64,000 nt of DNA from Agrostemma githago. Lineage: Eukaryota; Streptophyta; Magnoliopsida; Caryophyllales; Caryophyllaceae. Below are positions 61,455 through 64,000 of the stretch, one piece after another. The notes under the pieces are model-generated. The model searched no databases, was not told the origin of the DNA, and saw nothing but the letters and a program-made list of their open reading frames with translations. The DNA lies in the NCBI GenBank assembly GCA_958450325.1, contig OY288250.1, positions 49,428,898-49,492,897 on the forward strand. Direction: 5' to 3'. Numbering within the stretch: position 1 is the first letter of the stretch; every line of letters begins with the position of its first letter. Position numbers and translations under genes: made by a program.

Positions 61455-64000
61455 CTAGTTTTGTGCCCGTGCAAAATTGCACGGATGTATTAAAAATGTG
61501 TTATATATTTAAAGTATAAATAATTTACTACATTCGAAAGAATATGAAAAATTAATAGATGTAAGCATTAAAGTAATATAAAATGGACAAAAAAATTATA
61601 GTTTAACTAAATACAAAGTATCTACTTTAAATTATTTCCAAATACAAATTATTCTACTACAAACTTGTACTAAAGTTATTTGACTATATTTTATCAAATA
61701 ATACTCATATAATTCACATCCCAATAATAAAAATTAGGTTTATGTAAACATGATCCATAGTTTCTAATCGACCCATTAATTATATATTTTGGAAGTCGAT
61801 AGTTTAATTATATATTTATAATATTAGATTCTATTGTTTTTAATACTTCTATTACTCTGTAAAAATATTGACTAAATTAAACTGATAGGTAAGATTTTAC
61901 CAAAAAAATTGAAAAGAAATGTAATTGATTTTGAATAAATACACAATATTTTCTCGAAAAATCATCTGAAAGTAACAAATAAATTTTAATTATATTTTAT
62001 TTAAACATATGTTTTCAATCATCTGCATATATATTATCTCTCTCCCACATTAGCGACATCCTTGTCCCTACACTCCTACTTATCTTAATTGGATGTATTT
62101 GACCCGTTTAAACTTAAGTCAAAGATGGTGACATGAGTTTTTAAGCACGGTCAACTCTGAAGAACACAATTTTTCACAATCACAATTAAATACTCTGTAA
62201 TTGTGTACAAACTGACCGAGTTACAAATCTTTAAAAAAGTTTTATTATTGATGACATTTTATTTTAATCTTAATATAAACATTTACTTCAAATATAACTT
62301 AAGTAGTTGCAAAATAAATGATTTTAAAATTCTAACAATAATTATGTATATAAAAATAGAAAACAGTACACAATAATAGAAGAATACGAAGTAATCAATA
62401 AACAACTACTCTATCCGTTCACTATCTTTTGTTCCGTTTCATTAAAATACTTCTCACAAATAATGAGGAAACATGTCAAAAGATTATGAACGGAGGGAGT
62501 ATTAAAAGAGCGTTAGATGAAGGATATTTAATATTAACCCAACCTGAAAGATTTGTACAAACTCGTCTCATTTGAATGAACATTTTTTAAACACAAAAGT
62601 CGAAACCAAAATCGAATCAATCCTCTTTATTTATTTATTCATTTTTGTATGAAATAATACCATTGTATCTTTATTCTTGCAAATTAAAATACGGGAGATC
62701 TCACAAAAATCAAAAATCAACAATCTATGTCAAATTACATCTAAATGATCATTAAAAGTTGTTGAGCACTTACCATTCTAAAGGATATACATACATCAAT
62801 TTGAATGTTTACGAAAATAAATATATAATAATACTCCGTAAGCCAGTTGGCTTTCAGCACGTTTTGGAGCATGGGAAACCATAGTAAGAAGAGAAGGCTT
62901 TGTTGAACCCCCAATTCCATACATCAACTCTGAAACCAAATCGGATTAATTTCGAATAGAACTCTCTTTCTACCATAACTCACTTGGTTTCGTGCTCATT
63001 TGTTTGGGGATCCTCACCAAAAAGCAAGACATGACATTCACTTTCACTTGGAATAATAGTAACAAACCAATTGTGACAAACTAATCTCCAAAAACTCAAC
63101 TCTGATATCAACTATCTTCAAGCCCGTTAATTAGGATCCTAAAAAATACAGTTCTAAAGAAGTTAATGATTGAATATTTGAATGTTAACATACGAAAAAT
63201 GATAGGTATAGGAACTTACACGCTAACTCTTATTCATGAAAAAAGACTTTAGTCATGTATTGAGTTGGTATATGAGTTGTGTTACAATTTTTGCTTAGTT
63301 CTATTGTTAGATATGTTCTAGAGGAAGAGCAACATTGTCATTTGTCTCCTGACATCATGATAAATCAAAGGAAGAGAAATGTAACAACTTGACTGATCTT
63401 TCTTAAGGCTTTGTCGTGCTATATAATTACATAATACTCCGTAGTTTATATTGTATTATATTATATGTAGTTCATAAAGTTTTTTTATGCCAAGTACATC
63501 ATGTATTTGCATTTTACGCAATGAATATAGAAGAACATCAAATTAGACCGACAATGTCAAGTTTTTCCTTGATCACTATCAATTTAACTCCCTAATCAAA
63601 TAGACTGCGTGTATAGTTTTTCGATAATAAATTACTCCTATACCATAGAAAATTAACTCAATCGAATGTCGTGAATAACATAAAAATATAAAGAAAAAAA
63701 AATGCCCAATGTCAGCCTAAATTCAACATAACAAAATCTGGAAAAAAGGTTGAATCCAAAATCACTCGGGTTAACAATGATGGAGATCATAAAATCACAA
63801 TCTACCATAACAACTCGAGCTTCATATAACAAAGAATGAAGAAAAAGAATCACAAAAGAAAGAATGAAGATATACCTTATTTCCAAGACAGTGGTGGTAG
63901 GTGTGTGGAGAACATTACCTTATTTCAGTTAGAAGTATGTCAAATTCTCTCATCACTTGAATTCAGAAGCTCACAACTCCAAAATGAACCATTGCCAACA
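61455..64000 (-). mobile_element. Helitron (minus strand), 3' terminus at 61455
   Basis: On the minus strand the element ends with the hairpin CCGTGC-AATTTT-GCACGG (61484-61467), then GCACAAAACTAG (ending 61455), followed by host T; the host junction is between A and T. These are Helitron hallmarks. It extends right beyond the window, so the 5' TC end is unseen. The interior is AT-rich, with no Rep/helicase sequence in the visible part, so it looks non-autonomous. 61455-62830 and 63110-63850 contain nothing I can identify. Confidence 0.65.
62835..63101 (-). pseudogene. Possible captured exon fragments inside the Helitron
   Basis: Minus strand: an open stretch at 63101-62984 preceded by TATCAG and followed by GTGAGT reads WRLVCHNWFVTIIPSESE and CHVLLFGEDPQTNEHETK. 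A second stretch at 62929-62835, preceded by GGTTTCAG and followed by GTATTA, reads ELMYGIGGSTKPSLLTMV then SHAPKRAESQLAY. Codon-like composition and flanking splice signals suggest exons from a host gene, which Helitrons often capture. The gap between them (54 bp) is short for a plant intron. I do not recognise the parent gene. Confidence 0.35.

Noticed and set aside
63653..63886. 77-codon hydrophobic minus-strand frame
   Set aside because: AT-rich Phe/Ile-rich translation without start context, homology or relatives in the window.

Overview
This window is plant nuclear DNA, almost entirely transposable elements, with no intact host gene that I can recognise. Evidence for a plant: LTR retrotransposons with 2.2-3.8 kb LTRs, a Ty3/gypsy polyprotein of the Tat lineage (reverse transcriptase, degenerate RNase H, second archaeal-type RNase H, integrase), Helitron 3' ends, and tandem units carrying the plant snRNA upstream element. 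The Tat family resembles Retand, described from Silene. A Caryophyllaceae genome is therefore my guess, not something the sequence proves.

Layout. 1-6502: minus-strand Tat/Retand-like element without coding capacity; its LTR (3831-6043) has a second element's 3' internal end directly behind it, so this is a tandem LTR arrangement. 6503-9615: 5'-truncated long LTR of probable chromovirus (Tekay/Del-like) type. 9616-12300: array of degenerate ~100-180 bp units with the snRNA-type motif RTCCCACATCG, ending near a Helitron 3' terminus (12619). The same units recur in inverted orientation at 12620-12993, 19756-20588 and 56712-57500. These pieces were one arm, since split by two insertions: a solo LTR (12994-19750, TSD ATGTG, itself split by a chromovirus solo LTR at 13244-17016) and a large Tat element (20594-56706, TSD GACTC).

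The large Tat element is about 14.8 kb once two later insertions are removed. It carries gag, protease, RT, two RNase H domains and integrase, all damaged by stops and frameshifts. On its opposite strand, downstream of pol, lies an intron-containing gene resembling the plant mobile domain family. A gag-only relative (25036-35806, minus strand, TSD CCAAG) sits inside its gag. A relative with no gag or pol (44571-55082, plus strand, TSD GCATA) sits inside its 3' LTR. The window thus holds three grades of one retrotransposon lineage (gag-pol, gag-only, non-coding) with related LTRs, the same primer-binding site and related leaders, as expected for trans-mobilised dependants.

57501-58821 is unassigned, possibly Copia-derived. 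58822-61454 is a third chromovirus-type LTR, cut by a minus-strand Helitron (61455 to the window end) that may hold captured exons.

Regulatory signals recur. The TATA boxes of the Tat LTRs and of the antisense gene lie inside perfect inverted repeats. The gag-only and non-coding subfamilies, and the solo LTR, carry clusters of a CTCGATCGAG palindrome upstream and downstream of the TATA box.
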